Source: Lentibacillus sp. JNUCC-1
GTDB taxonomy: Bacteria > Bacillota > Bacilli > Bacillales > Amphibacillaceae
Direction of reading: 5' to 3'
DNA: 64,000 bases
NCBI RefSeq assembly: GCF_009741735.1
Contig: NZ_WHOH01000001.1
Coordinates: forward strand, 2,108,001-2,172,000
A program made the translations under genes and the position numbers. A model generated the notes under the pieces. It was not told where the DNA came from. It did no database searches and saw nothing but the letters and a program-made list of their open reading frames with translations. This document shows positions 1-7,940 of this stretch, in pieces (positions within the stretch are counted from its first letter, which is position 1; every line of letters begins with the position of its first letter).

Positions 1-1
1 G

Positions 2-400
2 TTTGGCATCAATGACTTCAAAAAACTCGATCGATATATCAAGGAAAAAGTCGGGAAATGGCGTGGAGTACAACTCCTGACTGAAAAAGATATTGAACAG
101 ATGGAGCGGGCTAAGGATCCTGCTGTCATTGCCCGAAAAAATCGGTTGTGGTGGTATATTCATGCCTCTATTTTTATCGTGGTACATTATATGTTTTGGC
201 TGAATGTCGGGGACCAGAGTCATAGTTTCATTTATTACCTGACTGACTTCTCCTGGTTTGCCAATGAAGGTGCGGAAGGGTCGCCTTATACGCATGAAAC
301 GATTGCCCAGATCAGTAAGGTGTGGTCCGTTGTCTTTGCAATAGATACGATTGCATCCTGGTCCTACACTGTCTTTCCCGATCAAAAAAAATCCGTATAA
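2..400 (+). CDS. 2TM-domain membrane protein, C-terminal part
   Basis: The reading frame is open from the first bases of the window, so the true start lies upstream. About 33 residues precede the first in-frame ATG (101). The visible part has a charged lead (FGINDFKKLDRYIKEK), then KNRLWWYIHASIFIVVHYMFW, where a basic stretch runs into a membrane helix, and a second hydrophobic helix near WSVVFAIDTIASW. This helix-loop-helix layout is typical of the '2TM' domain found alone or fused to bacterial regulators. I cannot see what lies N-terminal. A terminator follows directly, so it ends its transcription unit. Confidence 0.6.
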   Translation, partial: FGINDFKKLDRYIKEKVGKWRGVQLLTEKDIEQMERAKDPAVIARKNRLWWYIHASIFIVVHYMFWLNVGDQSHSFIYYLTDFSWFANEGAEGSPYTHETIAQISKVWSVVFAIDTIASWSYTVFPDQKKSV

Positions 401-412
401 CAACTGCTTTAC

Positions 413-443
413 AATGCTTCTTCTAATTGAGGAAGCATTTTTT
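413..443 (+). terminator. Intrinsic terminator of the 2TM gene
   Basis: Inverted repeat AATGCTTC / GAAGCATT separated by about 11 bases and followed by a T run, placed 13 bases after the stop codon. Confidence 0.85.
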
Positions 444-446
444 GTA

Positions 447-482
447 TTGACAATTTCGGAACGGCGTAATACACTACATTAC
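447..482 (+). promoter_or_regulatory. SigA promoter with overlapping GntR-type operator
   Basis: TTGACA at 447-452 and TACACT at 470-475 are separated by 17 bases. An inverted repeat, GTAAT-N7-ATTAC (466-482), covers the -10 region. The next gene encodes a YtrA-type GntR repressor, so autoregulation by occlusion of the -10 is the simplest reading (inference). Similar palindromes precede the second GntR-ABC operon at 38.6 kb. Confidence 0.7.
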
Positions 483-520
483 ACAACTAATGCACTGAAT
501 CACTTAAAGAAAGGGGGCGT

Positions 521-907
521 ATGCGCTTGCTTGATATGAATGGCACGAAACCCATTTACATACAAATTGCTGAGTGGATTGAAAATGAGATATTGAATGG
601 GCAGTTTAAGCCGCATGATAAAGTCCACTCCCAATATACGCTCGCCGACATGTTTAACATCAACCCCGCCACTGCTGCCAAGGGGTTAAATATGTTATTT
701 GAGGAAGACATTCTATACAACAAACGCGGTTTAGGAAAGTTCGTAACAGACCAGGCCCGAGACCGCGTTTTGGAGAAAAGAAAGAATGAAACATTAAAGC
801 GGATGCTTCGCGAAGTTGTGTCTGAAGCTCAGCATCTGCAAATTGATCATAAAGAATTGATCGATATGCTTCAGGAAACAATTGATGATTTTAAGGGGGA
901 GAAGTAA
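521..907 (+). CDS. GntR family (YtrA-type) transcriptional regulator
   Basis: A 128-residue protein: an N-terminal winged helix (PIYIQIAEWIENEILNGQF, then a helix-turn-helix through YTLADMFNINPATAAKGLNM and a wing GLGKFV), then a short helical tail instead of a large effector domain. This is the YtrA subfamily, which usually represses adjacent ABC transporter genes induced by cell-envelope antibiotics. AAGGGGG lies only three bases before the ATG at 521; TTG 527 and ATG 536 are possible alternatives. The stop codon abuts the start of the ATPase gene (TAAATG), so it is the first gene of a four-gene operon ending at 3349. Confidence 0.9.
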   Translation: MRLLDMNGTKPIYIQIAEWIENEILNGQFKPHDKVHSQYTLADMFNINPATAAKGLNMLFEEDILYNKRGLGKFVTDQARDRVLEKRKNETLKRMLREVVSEAQHLQIDHKELIDMLQETIDDFKGEK

Positions 908-1801
908 ATGGAGGCGCCAATTATACAGACAAAGACACTGGGAAAAACGTTTCATAGCAATTATGCACTTTGGGATTTAACGATTGAAATCAAGCCAAAT
1001 ACCATTACGGGCCTCATTGGGCGCAATGGAGCGGGTAAAACAACCCTGTTGAAAATCCTCGCGGGCTTCTTAAAAGAAACATCAGGAGAGGCTATGGTGT
1101 TTGGGAAACGGCCATTTACTAGTCTGGACGTCTCTGCAAACAGCATCTTAGTAGATGATCACATGGTCTTTCCTGATGCATTGACATTAGGTGAATTACT
1201 AAAAGAAGGCGAACGGTTTTATCATAACTGGGATATGGAATTTGCCCAGAAGCTGATGACTTACTTTGCCCTGCCTGCCAAACAAAAGCACAAGCGGCTG
1301 TCAAAAGGTAAGAAAACAACGTTCAATATTATTTTTGGGCTGGCGTCCCGTTCGCCTTTGACCATATTGGATGAGCCAACGACAGGGATGGATGCTTCGG
1401 TAAGGAAAGACTTCTACAGGCTGCTCTTAAAGGATTATCTCGCGCATCCGCGGACCATTATTGTATCAAGCCATTACTTAAATGAGCTGGACCATATGCT
1501 TGAAGATGTCCTTTTGCTTGATGAGGGGAAAAAGGTTCTCCACCTGCCCATAGAGGAGCTGCAGGAATATGCAGTGCGCCTGACAGGGCCGTCTGCTGTG
1601 CTTGGACAATGGTTGTATGATAAGACGGTGCATGATAAAAAACAGATCGCAACAGAGACAATGCAAGCGGTTGTCAAGCGTGACTTTCCGATAGATCAGG
1701 CTGAAAAAATGGGCATCCAAGTAGCCCCGATAAGCCCGAGTGATGCGTGTATATACCTGACAGCCAAAGCGAAAGGGGGAATTGATGATGTCTTCAAATA
1801 A
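908..1801 (+). CDS. ABC transporter ATP-binding protein (YtrB-like)
   Basis: A 297-residue cytoplasmic ATPase. The Walker A is GRNGAGKTT near residue 38, the signature is a degenerate LSKGKKTTF, Walker B is LTILDEPTTGMD and the H-loop is SSHYLNEL. The C-terminal 80 residues form a regulatory tail. The degenerate signature is usual for ATPases paired with YtrA-type regulators. It is followed, with overlap, by its permease. The likely role is export or extraction of envelope-active compounds (inference from context); the substrate is unknown. Confidence 0.9.
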   Translation: MEAPIIQTKTLGKTFHSNYALWDLTIEIKPNTITGLIGRNGAGKTTLLKILAGFLKETSGEAMVFGKRPFTSLDVSANSILVDDHMVFPDALTLGELLKEGERFYHNWDMEFAQKLMTYFALPAKQKHKRLSKGKKTTFNIIFGLASRSPLTILDEPTTGMDASVRKDFYRLLLKDYLAHPRTIIVSSHYLNELDHMLEDVLLLDEGKKVLHLPIEELQEYAVRLTGPSAVLGQWLYDKTVHDKKQIATETMQAVVKRDFPIDQAEKMGIQVAPISPSDACIYLTAKAKGGIDDVFK

Positions 1802-2540
1802 AGTGACGATGGGGCAAGTGGTTTGGAAACAGTATCGCTATAAACTGAAAGCATATCATCAGGTGTTTACCTCTCTCGTTGTGTTGCAGCTTATGGCATT
1901 GTTGTTTTCGAGCGGCCCTGTCAGTTCTAGTGGCGGCGGGGGATACGGCATGTATGTGTCCTTGAATTCATACACAGGTGATGTGATTTTAATTTTCACT
2001 TTTTTGTGGGTTACCATCAACGCCATAACTATGATGACACGAGCATATCGTGAAGATGATTTTCTCTTTGTCACTAACCACACATCTCAGCACATTGCTA
2101 ATATATTGTTTTTGATAACTGCAAGTGTGATCGGGGCTGTTACTGCTACTTTGGTCAATTACTTATATAGGATTTTGACATTTTATCTTACAGAAAAAGA
2201 CAATTTCATAGGGATGATTGATGACGTCTCACCTGTTTTAGATCCATTAATTGGTATTCTAGGCGCAACGTTTTATTTATTGATGTTTGGTGCGTTGGGG
2301 TATTTGATCGGGAGTATGGTTCAGCTGCATCGCGTATTTATCTTTTTACTTCCTGTACTGTTCGTTGGCGCTTTGTTTTTTGATGAATGGACTATAGATA
2401 CCTCAGTCATAGGGGAAATCTTTATATTTTATGCTGGAGAAACAAATCTGCTGTTATTTATCTTGAAAACAGCGATTACGGCTGTCGTGTTGTTTACCGG
2501 GGCGTTCTTCTTGTTAGGGAAAAAGGAGGTTAGAGCCTGA
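1788..2540 (+). CDS. ABC transporter permease
   Basis: About 250 residues with roughly six hydrophobic segments, for example FTSLVVLQLMALLFSS, VILIFTFLWVTINAITMM, IANILFLITASVIGAV and LLFILKTAITAVVLF. It overlaps the end of the ATPase gene and is in the same operon. AAAGGGGGA at 1772-1780 favours the ATG at 1788 over the TTG at 1782 or ATG at 1785. There is no recognisable substrate motif. It presumably forms the membrane half of the transporter with the ATPase at 908-1801. Confidence 0.8.
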   Translation: MSSNKVTMGQVVWKQYRYKLKAYHQVFTSLVVLQLMALLFSSGPVSSSGGGGYGMYVSLNSYTGDVILIFTFLWVTINAITMMTRAYREDDFLFVTNHTSQHIANILFLITASVIGAVTATLVNYLYRILTFYLTEKDNFIGMIDDVSPVLDPLIGILGATFYLLMFGALGYLIGSMVQLHRVFIFLLPVLFVGALFFDEWTIDTSVIGEIFIFYAGETNLLLFILKTAITAVVLFTGAFFLLGKKEVRA

Positions 2541-3349
2541 TGTTTGCTTTACAAAGTTTGATGCCAATTACCATTATGTTATTTGTAATTGCTATGGTTG
2601 TTGTGCTTGGCATTCGGATATCCAGACTTGGTAAAAGAAACGATGTGATTAGAAATTGGGTGCTCTCGTTGTATGCCATTGTTTTAGTAGCGGCGTTTGT
2701 CGTTTCATTTTTTCTCCCGCTTCAAGCTGAATCTGATGTCGTGTCGGAGCGGGTTTTTGAAAAAGAAAAGGTGCCGAGTTTATACATGACATCTGAGATG
2801 GATCATTTTAAGGATGAACTTCAGGATTACACGGTGGATGAATGGAAAATGGAAACAGATGCTCAAGAGTTGAATCTTATCGTTCATGGTGAAGAGCAGG
2901 ATAACTTGAATGTGGTTGTTGAGACTAAAAAAGAAAATGACGGTATAATTGAAGCAACGTTGTATGTGACCCCTAATGTGATTGAGGGAATTGATATCAC
3001 AACAGGGTTGATTCCAGAAACCTCGGTAAATCTGGAGAGTAACGGACTTATTGTGGAAACGCCAAGGCGAAAACAAGAAGAAATATCCATGATGAAGCAA
3101 GAGTTTACAATTAGGCAGTTTACTCAAGACGACTGGTTTGCCGAAATTAAAGAAGAGTTTTCAAATGACTCGCATTTTGATAGTGGGGATAGGATCGTGG
3201 CGAGTGAGGATGATCCTTGGATAGACGTGGAGGATGGACGAATGTTCAGTACTCAAATGCTTTACATCCGAATTCCTTCTGGCATGACTTTGGACCCTGT
3301 AGATCTTTACATTGACGAGTGGAGAAACGAGAGAGAGGAGCAGAATTAA
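2540..3349 (+). CDS. Membrane-anchored protein of the GntR-ABC operon, function unknown
   Basis: 269 residues. Two N-terminal membrane helices (PITIMLFVIAMVVVLGI and VLSLYAIVLVAAFVVSFFLP) are followed by an acidic, probably extracytoplasmic domain of about 200 residues with no family I recognise. The start overlaps the permease stop (TGATG), with AGGAGG ten bases upstream. The second GntR-ABC operon at 38.8 kb also carries a large secreted protein after its permease, so an extracytoplasmic accessory component looks like a shared design. Confidence 0.65.
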   Translation: MFALQSLMPITIMLFVIAMVVVLGIRISRLGKRNDVIRNWVLSLYAIVLVAAFVVSFFLPLQAESDVVSERVFEKEKVPSLYMTSEMDHFKDELQDYTVDEWKMETDAQELNLIVHGEEQDNLNVVVETKKENDGIIEATLYVTPNVIEGIDITTGLIPETSVNLESNGLIVETPRRKQEEISMMKQEFTIRQFTQDDWFAEIKEEFSNDSHFDSGDRIVASEDDPWIDVEDGRMFSTQMLYIRIPSGMTLDPVDLYIDEWRNEREEQN

Positions 3350-3354
3350 AGCTT

Positions 3355-3381
3355 CACACACACACACACACACACACACAC
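3355..3381. repeat. CA dinucleotide microsatellite
   Basis: Thirteen uninterrupted CA units, starting six bases after the stop codon of the operon's last gene. It is non-coding in this reading. A change in length would not alter the upstream protein but might affect the 3' UTR. Confidence 0.95.
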
Positions 3382-3404
3382 CTTAATGCTTCATTTATGA
3401 ATTT

Positions 3405-3543
3405 AATTTCTTCGTTCGGGCTGATAATTTCTTTGTTCATTAGGATTATTTCTCCGCTCGGGCCGATAATTTCTTCGTTCATTAGGATTATTTCTTCGCT
3501 CGGGCTGAAAATTTCTTCGCTCAAGCCGTTCATTACGACGCTC
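3405..3543. repeat. 21-bp-period motif array A
   Basis: Seven units start at 3405, 3426, 3447, 3468, 3489, 3510 and 3531, exactly 21 bases apart. The core on the minus strand is GARCGAAGAAAT; the remaining bases alternate between two spacer types (GGGCTGAT-like and ATTAGGAT-like). The array lies between the operon's stop codon and the bidirectional terminator that starts at 3544, so it is probably transcribed as 3' UTR. Because 21 is a multiple of three, it leaves spurious open frames. Confidence 0.9.
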
Positions 3544-3586
3544 AAAAGCTCATGCCAAGCACGAATCCCCTGGCATGAGCTTTTTC
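3544..3586. terminator. Bidirectional intrinsic terminator
   Basis: AAAAGCTCATGCCA pairs with TGGCATGAGCTTTT around a 13-base loop, with a T run on the plus strand and an A run (T on minus) at the other side. It sits between two convergent genes. Confidence 0.9.
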
Positions 3587-3602
3587 TATTTACTGGGAAA
3601 TC

Positions 3603-4199
3603 CTACCTCGACCGGTAAGGGTTGTCCTTTATCCAAAATCTATACGGGTAATCCTTCGCGGGCCCGGAGTTGTCTATGCCAATGCGTGGGCCTGTTGCGA
3701 TGTTTTCAACAGACGCCCCCTCCGCAATGATGAGTGGCGGCTGGAAAAATGTCCGGCCATAGTCACTCATCTCAATACCCATGGCTTTTGTGAGCTTGCC
3801 TGGCCCGTTGGTGAGATTTTTCATTTTATCAACAGGACGACGGGCCTGCATCAATTCGATGCCGTACACTGGCTCTACTGCCCGGATCAGGATGGCCTGG
3901 GGGTTGCCGGGTTCGGCGGCGACCACATTAATGAGGCAGTGGGTGTGCATGGTGTAGGTGTACACATGCCCGGGTTCGCTGAACATGATTTCTGTCCGCT
4001 TTGTCCGGCGTTTGCCGAAGCTATGTGCAGCCTGGTCATGCTCACCTAAGTATGCTTCTGTTTCCACGATAACACCAGCGGTTAGGCCTTCCTCGGTATC
4101 TTTCACAAGGATATGTCCGACCAGTGACCGAGCCAGTTCTAACGTCGGTTGTTGGTAAAATTCCGGCGGCAATGGTTGAAAAGGTGGCTGCAAATCCAT
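3603..4199 (-). CDS. mpg: 3-methyladenine DNA glycosylase, AAG/MPG type
   Basis: 198 residues, the usual length for bacterial AAG-type glycosylases, which excise alkylated and deaminated purines. Family landmarks are ARSLVGHILV, VETEAYLGEHDQAAHSFGKRRTKR, FSEPGHVYTYTMHTHCLINVV, AVEPVYGIELM and LTNGPGKLTKAMGI. The general-base Glu is in the VETEAY segment. It is monocistronic or paired with the gene at 4239-4733. A second, unrelated methyladenine glycosylase (tag) is at 58.1 kb, so two classes of alkylation repair enzyme sit in one window. Confidence 0.95.
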   Translation of the reverse strand: MDLQPPFQPLPPEFYQQPTLELARSLVGHILVKDTEEGLTAGVIVETEAYLGEHDQAAHSFGKRRTKRTEIMFSEPGHVYTYTMHTHCLINVVAAEPGNPQAILIRAVEPVYGIELMQARRPVDKMKNLTNGPGKLTKAMGIEMSDYGRTFFQPPLIIAEGASVENIATGPRIGIDNSGPAKDYPYRFWIKDNPYRSR

Positions 4200-4238
4200 A
4201 CATCAAGCACTCCTATTCCATACAGTTCATTTTTATAG

Positions 4239-4733
4239 TCACTCTTCCCGTTGATCGGCGCGTTTAATCGTTTGGACCAACAGCCTTCGAAAAGTATTCT
4301 TGTCCTCATCAGTAAGCGCCTTAGGACCTTTCGTTTTATAACCAGCGCGGCGTGCTTTGGCACCAGCATGACGCATGGTCAGGAGGCGGTCAATATTATC
4401 AGCCGTATAAGCAAAACCCTTATGATGCAGGACGTAGCAGCCTTTTGCCAAACATAGACTGGCGAGTCCGTAATCTTGTGTTATGACAATATCCCCCCGC
4501 GCAACGAGCCCCGTAATTCGGTAATCTGCGGCATCTGCTCCAGCATCGACATAGATTGTTTCAACACCAGGCTGTTTCTCATCATGTGAAAAATGGTTAA
4601 TACTTTTCACGAGCTTTACAGGTAAACCTTCCTTTTGAGCTTCTTCTATTACTATATTATTAACTGGACTTGCATCAGCATCCACAAAAATCATCACTGT
4701 TCCATCGCTCCCTAAGGTACATTCTTTCTCCAT
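4239..4733 (-). CDS. YaiI/YqxD family (DUF188) protein
   Basis: About 150 residues. The conserved core starts MIFVDADASPVNNIVIEEA and continues with IVITQDYGLASLCLAKG and LTMRHAGAKAR near the end, as in the YaiI/YqxD family, which resembles PIN-like nuclease folds with clustered acidic residues. Its function is not established. The longest frame begins at 4733; family proteins usually begin just before the VDAD motif, so GTG 4697 or ATG 4694 (after AGGGAG) are credible starts. It is probably cotranscribed with mpg. Confidence 0.85.
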   Translation of the reverse strand: MEKECTLGSDGTVMIFVDADASPVNNIVIEEAQKEGLPVKLVKSINHFSHDEKQPGVETIYVDAGADAADYRITGLVARGDIVITQDYGLASLCLAKGCYVLHHKGFAYTADNIDRLLTMRHAGAKARRAGYKTKGPKALTDEDKNTFRRLLVQTIKRADQREE

Positions 4734-4827
4734 CTAAGCGAATCCCCGTTCATTTGTCAAACATCGTTATAATTCTCTTCAATTGGCAAATACTACTTAT
4801 ATATTCGTAAAAAGGACGGGATGCAAA

Positions 4828-5274
4828 ATGAATCATTTAAAAATACTTGGAATTAAATTTATTGCAATTTCAGTATTGGTGCTTTCAATCTTTGGGATGA
4901 CAAACGCGACGACGATTCCTAATTTGCTGCTGATCAGTCTTATTATGACTGTAACGACATATGTCATTGGAGACGTGCTCATTTTGAGAACAGCGGGCAA
5001 TCTTACAGCAACCCTGAGCGATTTCGCCTTACTGTTTGTCGGGTTGTGGCTGCTTGGGAATTATTCGATTGGGACAGACCAGCCAATTATGGCACTTTCA
5101 CTAACGGCAGCATTTTTCATATCGTTCGTGGAACCTTTTATTCATCGGATGATTTTAGAACAAACAGAGGAGAAGACTACCGCGACCACACCAGCATGGA
5201 CTGGTCAACTTCAAACGGAATTTTCGGAAGAACTGGACCCAGGCGAACAAGAACCATCAGATGATAACAATTGA
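4828..5274 (+). CDS. yndM: YndM family (DUF2512) membrane protein
   Basis: 148 residues with four membrane helices (LGIKFIAISVLVLSIFGM, NLLLISLIMTVTTYVIG, FALLFVGLWLLGN, ALSLTAAFFISFVEPF) and an acidic C-terminal tail. This matches the small DUF2512 family of Bacillus; the function is unknown. The ATG at 4828 is preceded by AAGGACGGG. The TGA stop lies exactly at the right-end border of the TnpB element, so the last codons or the stop may come from the insertion. Confidence 0.8.
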   Translation: MNHLKILGIKFIAISVLVLSIFGMTNATTIPNLLLISLIMTVTTYVIGDVLILRTAGNLTATLSDFALLFVGLWLLGNYSIGTDQPIMALSLTAAFFISFVEPFIHRMILEQTEEKTTATTPAWTGQLQTEFSEELDPGEQEPSDDNN

Positions 5275-5433
5275 CACTCCCACAGCTAAAGCAGTGGGAT
5301 TCTCGAGTGCTAAGACGTTCGCGGTCCCTTTCGGTTTTGAACTAGCCTCAAGTTAAGGGGGCTGCCATGGCCCCGTCCAACTGCGTTATGAATTGTACCG
5401 CAATTGGCGGTATACCTGTTACCGGTACACGAG
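5275..5433 (-). ncRNA. Candidate omega/re-RNA of TnpB
   Basis: About 160 bases downstream of tnpB, reaching the right end, contain no gene but strong pairing, for example the palindromic GTACCGGTAAC and ACCGCCAATTGCGGT stretches and the terminal GTGGGATT/CCCAC hairpin. In characterised IS605 elements this region is the guide-RNA scaffold, and the guide is the flanking DNA beyond the right end. Here the guide would be the last bases of yndM on the minus strand. This is inference by position. Confidence 0.6.
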
Positions 5434-6504
5434 TTATATAACTTGTTTATGTTTGGAGATGCCTGACAGGGCTTTTGCGATATTGATGCTTGCATTTAAA
5501 TCCGCGTGGTTTTTATAGCTGCACTTTTTACATTTGAACCTCAAACCATTGCGGTTTTGCTTGTCACAATTTCCGCATTTACATGTTTGCGATGTATAAT
5601 TTGGCACGACATATTCAACCGTGATGCCTGCCATTTCTGCTTTATACTGAATGAATGTCTGAAGCTGATGGAAACTCCAATTGTTTAGGTTTCTGCCTGC
5701 TTCTTTTTTTGATTTAGCCATGCGAATACCTGTCAAATCTTCCATTCTGATCAGTCCAACACCGTTGGACCTGGCAAACCGTATGATTCGACGGGATATG
5801 GTATGATTCATTTCTCTCATCCAAAGGGACTCTTTATCTTTTGATTTTTTGATAGCTTGAAGTTTTTTCAGCTTGCCCAGCTGGCGTCTTCTTGAAGAAA
5901 ATCTTCTTCTTTTGAAGGCTATTTGATTGCCTTTAAAAAATAAACTTTTCGTGCCGACACTGCATGTGGCGATGTTTTTCAACCCAAGGTCAATACCCAA
6001 TACCTTCTCATTGGTCGTTTTTTCTACGTCATAGGAAATGGCAATTGTCACAAACCAGCGGCCTCTCTTTTTAAAAAGGTCAACCGTACCTTGTTTGGCT
6101 TCACCGTTTAAAATCTTATCGAGCCATTTTTGCTGAAACGGTCGGACGACCAAAGGCACGCCGATACGTTTTTCAAGTGTCGGGAAGCTGATTTTATAAA
6201 GCCTGTCATATTCTATTTTGGCGTTTTGGTTATTGAAAGCACACCAGAGCCGTTTATATTTTTTCGCTTTTTGGTGTCTCTTTTGACTTTTCACGTCCCG
6301 AATCGTTTGATTAACAACTGCTGAGGGCAGTTGTTTGTTGGATGAGAACAGCTTGAATACTTTGGATGTCGCTTTGTTCAGATCGTCATAAGTTAAAAGC
6401 CAATTAGCGAAATCCGTGTTTGTTTGTGTCATTGTTTGATACACATTTTGTTTTTCTATTGTCGGCTTTAGCAATTCTACTTTCAGAGAAATTGTTGGCA
6501 CCAT
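5434..6504 (-). CDS. tnpB: TnpB RNA-guided endonuclease
   Basis: 356 residues, full length for small TnpBs. The RuvC-like site is complete: D172 in GIDLGLKNIAT, E255 in RMEDLTGIR and D335 in KNHADLNASINIAKA. A zinc ribbon is formed by C310/C313 and C325/C328 (CKCGNC and KCKKC). A basic N-terminal half holds the RNA-binding part. GGAGGTGAA lies directly before the ATG. TnpB is an RNA-guided DNA nuclease that cuts using an RNA (omega or re-RNA) derived from the right end of the element; nothing here looks inactivated. Confidence 0.92.
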   Translation of the reverse strand: MVPTISLKVELLKPTIEKQNVYQTMTQTNTDFANWLLTYDDLNKATSKVFKLFSSNKQLPSAVVNQTIRDVKSQKRHQKAKKYKRLWCAFNNQNAKIEYDRLYKISFPTLEKRIGVPLVVRPFQQKWLDKILNGEAKQGTVDLFKKRGRWFVTIAISYDVEKTTNEKVLGIDLGLKNIATCSVGTKSLFFKGNQIAFKRRRFSSRRRQLGKLKKLQAIKKSKDKESLWMREMNHTISRRIIRFARSNGVGLIRMEDLTGIRMAKSKKEAGRNLNNWSFHQLQTFIQYKAEMAGITVEYVVPNYTSQTCKCGNCDKQNRNGLRFKCKKCSYKNHADLNASINIAKALSGISKHKQVI

Positions 6505-6710
6505 TTCACCTCCTCAACTGTATTATATCAAATCAAGAACATATGTTCCAGTTTTATTTTAATTGTTTTGAACCTTTTATTTTTAAGATCATGTCTTAAT
6601 ATATTCGCTCTCATCCCACACCTGAAGGAATGGGCTTTCCCGCTCATTAGTACGGTAATGGCTGTCTTGTGGTCCTAACAACGATATTCAGCTCGAAATT
6701 CCTGAGGGGC

Positions 6711-7610
6711 TCACTTGGCATTCCCTCTCTTTCCATACCGCTTTCTCCCGAAAAAGTTCACGATAAAGACGCTTGAAATTGCTATGGCGCCGCCAGTTAA
6801 TGAAAGCACACTCGGCCATTCATCCAGCCATATCCAGGCAATTAGAATGGCAATGGCAGGTTCCAGATACATCATTGCAGTAACCGGGCCGGCATTGCCG
6901 TATGATAGGGCCGTGGCCCACATGGCGTATGCAATAGCGGCAGGGAATATCCCCACAAACAAGGCTGCTATGTGAGCACCAGTCGTCGCTTCCATGAGAT
7001 TACCGCCGAGTCCGGGCATAAATACAAGCATTGGCAGGGTTCCGGCCCACGTGAAATAAGCCGTCAGTTCAATCGGTTTGTAACGTTTGAATAACGGTTT
7101 TTGGAACACAAAGAAAAAAGAGGTTGCGATCGTGCCTACAAGGACAATCAGCGTTCCTCCTGAAAGGGAGAACGCTGATTGTGATGATCCAAATGTAATA
7201 AGCAAAAGGCCAGAAAACCCGACACCTAACCCAATCCAGCTGAATAATTCCATCCGTTCTCTGAGAGCGATGGAGGCAATGATGGCAGTGAAGATGGGGG
7301 CAGAACCAACGATCAAACTGGCACTGCCTGCTGTGATGGTCTGGACACCAAACGTTAATGCAGAGTGATAAACCGTAATGCCCAAAAATCCAAGCACACC
7401 AATTCGAAGTAAATCTTTTTTTCGTGGAAGTTTTAAATGAACACCTGGCAGTAGGGCATACAGCATAAAAAGAGCTGATGCAACCAGAAAACGGACGAGC
7501 ACCAAATGGGCCGGTGTGTATCCGCCAAGCAGGCTTGCTTTTACACCGGCAAAAGACGAAGCCCAGATCACGATCACAAGTCCTGCAAGAAGTGTTGCAC
7601 GTTGGTTCAT
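6711..7610 (-). CDS. EamA/DMT family transporter
   Basis: 299 residues with about ten membrane helices in two EamA repeats; glycine-rich helix ends such as SASLIVGSAPIFTAIIASI and MMYLEPAIAILIAWIWL mark the ends of repeats 1 and 2. The drug/metabolite transporter superfamily exports metabolites or amino acids; the substrate cannot be assigned. The last residues are basic (GRKRYGKRG) and cytoplasmic. It has its own unit, oriented away from the TnpB element's left end. Confidence 0.88.
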   Translation of the reverse strand: MNQRATLLAGLVIVIWASSFAGVKASLLGGYTPAHLVLVRFLVASALFMLYALLPGVHLKLPRKKDLLRIGVLGFLGITVYHSALTFGVQTITAGSASLIVGSAPIFTAIIASIALRERMELFSWIGLGVGFSGLLLITFGSSQSAFSLSGGTLIVLVGTIATSFFFVFQKPLFKRYKPIELTAYFTWAGTLPMLVFMPGLGGNLMEATTGAHIAALFVGIFPAAIAYAMWATALSYGNAGPVTAMMYLEPAIAILIAWIWLDEWPSVLSLTGGAIAISSVFIVNFFGRKRYGKRGNAK

Positions 7611-7643
7611 ATGAAGCCTCCTTCCAGTTCTTTTACAAAAAGA

Positions 7644-7919
7644 TTAACCTGTATTTTTCAATATCGTGTGTGTGATTTTCGTTTGTTGGCGATCATGATA
7701 GACAGCACGGTGCATTTTATCAGGATTCATGCGCCCGATCACTTTACGCACCTGCTTGTTTCTTGTGACAACACGCTGATTGGCAGAATCGTTAAGTAAA
7801 TCTTGAAACCACTGTTCTTTTTTCAAATAAGCAATGTTTCGATTGATATCGTGTTCCTCAGGGTTTCGCATATCAATTGAAAAGAAAAGAACCTCAAGAA
7901 CATCGAGCAAAATCCACAT
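7644..7919 (-). CDS. Small protein of unknown function
   Basis: 91 residues: a hydrophobic N-terminus (MWILLDVLEVLFFSIDMR) followed by a strongly basic, hydrophilic remainder. GGGGTGAT stands just before the ATG, which supports translation. It lies between the AI-2E-type permease gene and the EamA gene on the same strand, only about 20 bases after the permease's stop. I do not recognise a family. Confidence 0.5.
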   Translation of the reverse strand: MWILLDVLEVLFFSIDMRNPEEHDINRNIAYLKKEQWFQDLLNDSANQRVVTRNKQVRKVIGRMNPDKMHRAVYHDRQQTKITHTILKNTG

Positions 7920-7940
7920 ACCATCACCCCAGCAGGAAAA

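Larger units (their letters stand above)
5272..6650 (-). mobile_element. IS605/IS1341-type element carrying only tnpB
   Basis: On the minus strand the element starts near 6645 with a left-end hairpin (GCCCATTCC...GGTGTGGG region, 6611-6640), carries tnpB and ends at 5272 with the right-end hairpin CCCACTGC-TTTAGC-TGTGGG followed by AGTGTCAA. These ends are typical of Bacillaceae IS605-family elements. No tnpA (HUH transposase) is present, so it cannot move by itself. The left border is uncertain by about ten bases. Confidence 0.8.

Noticed and set aside
3405..3543. Array A as a CRISPR array
   Set aside because: The repeated core is about 12 bases and the unit 21 bases, with no room for spacers of 25 bases or more, and spacers recur.
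3354..3545. Open frame with heptad repeats across array A on the minus strand
   Set aside because: It starts with TTG and has no ribosome site; the heptads follow from the 21-base DNA period, and other arrays break frame.
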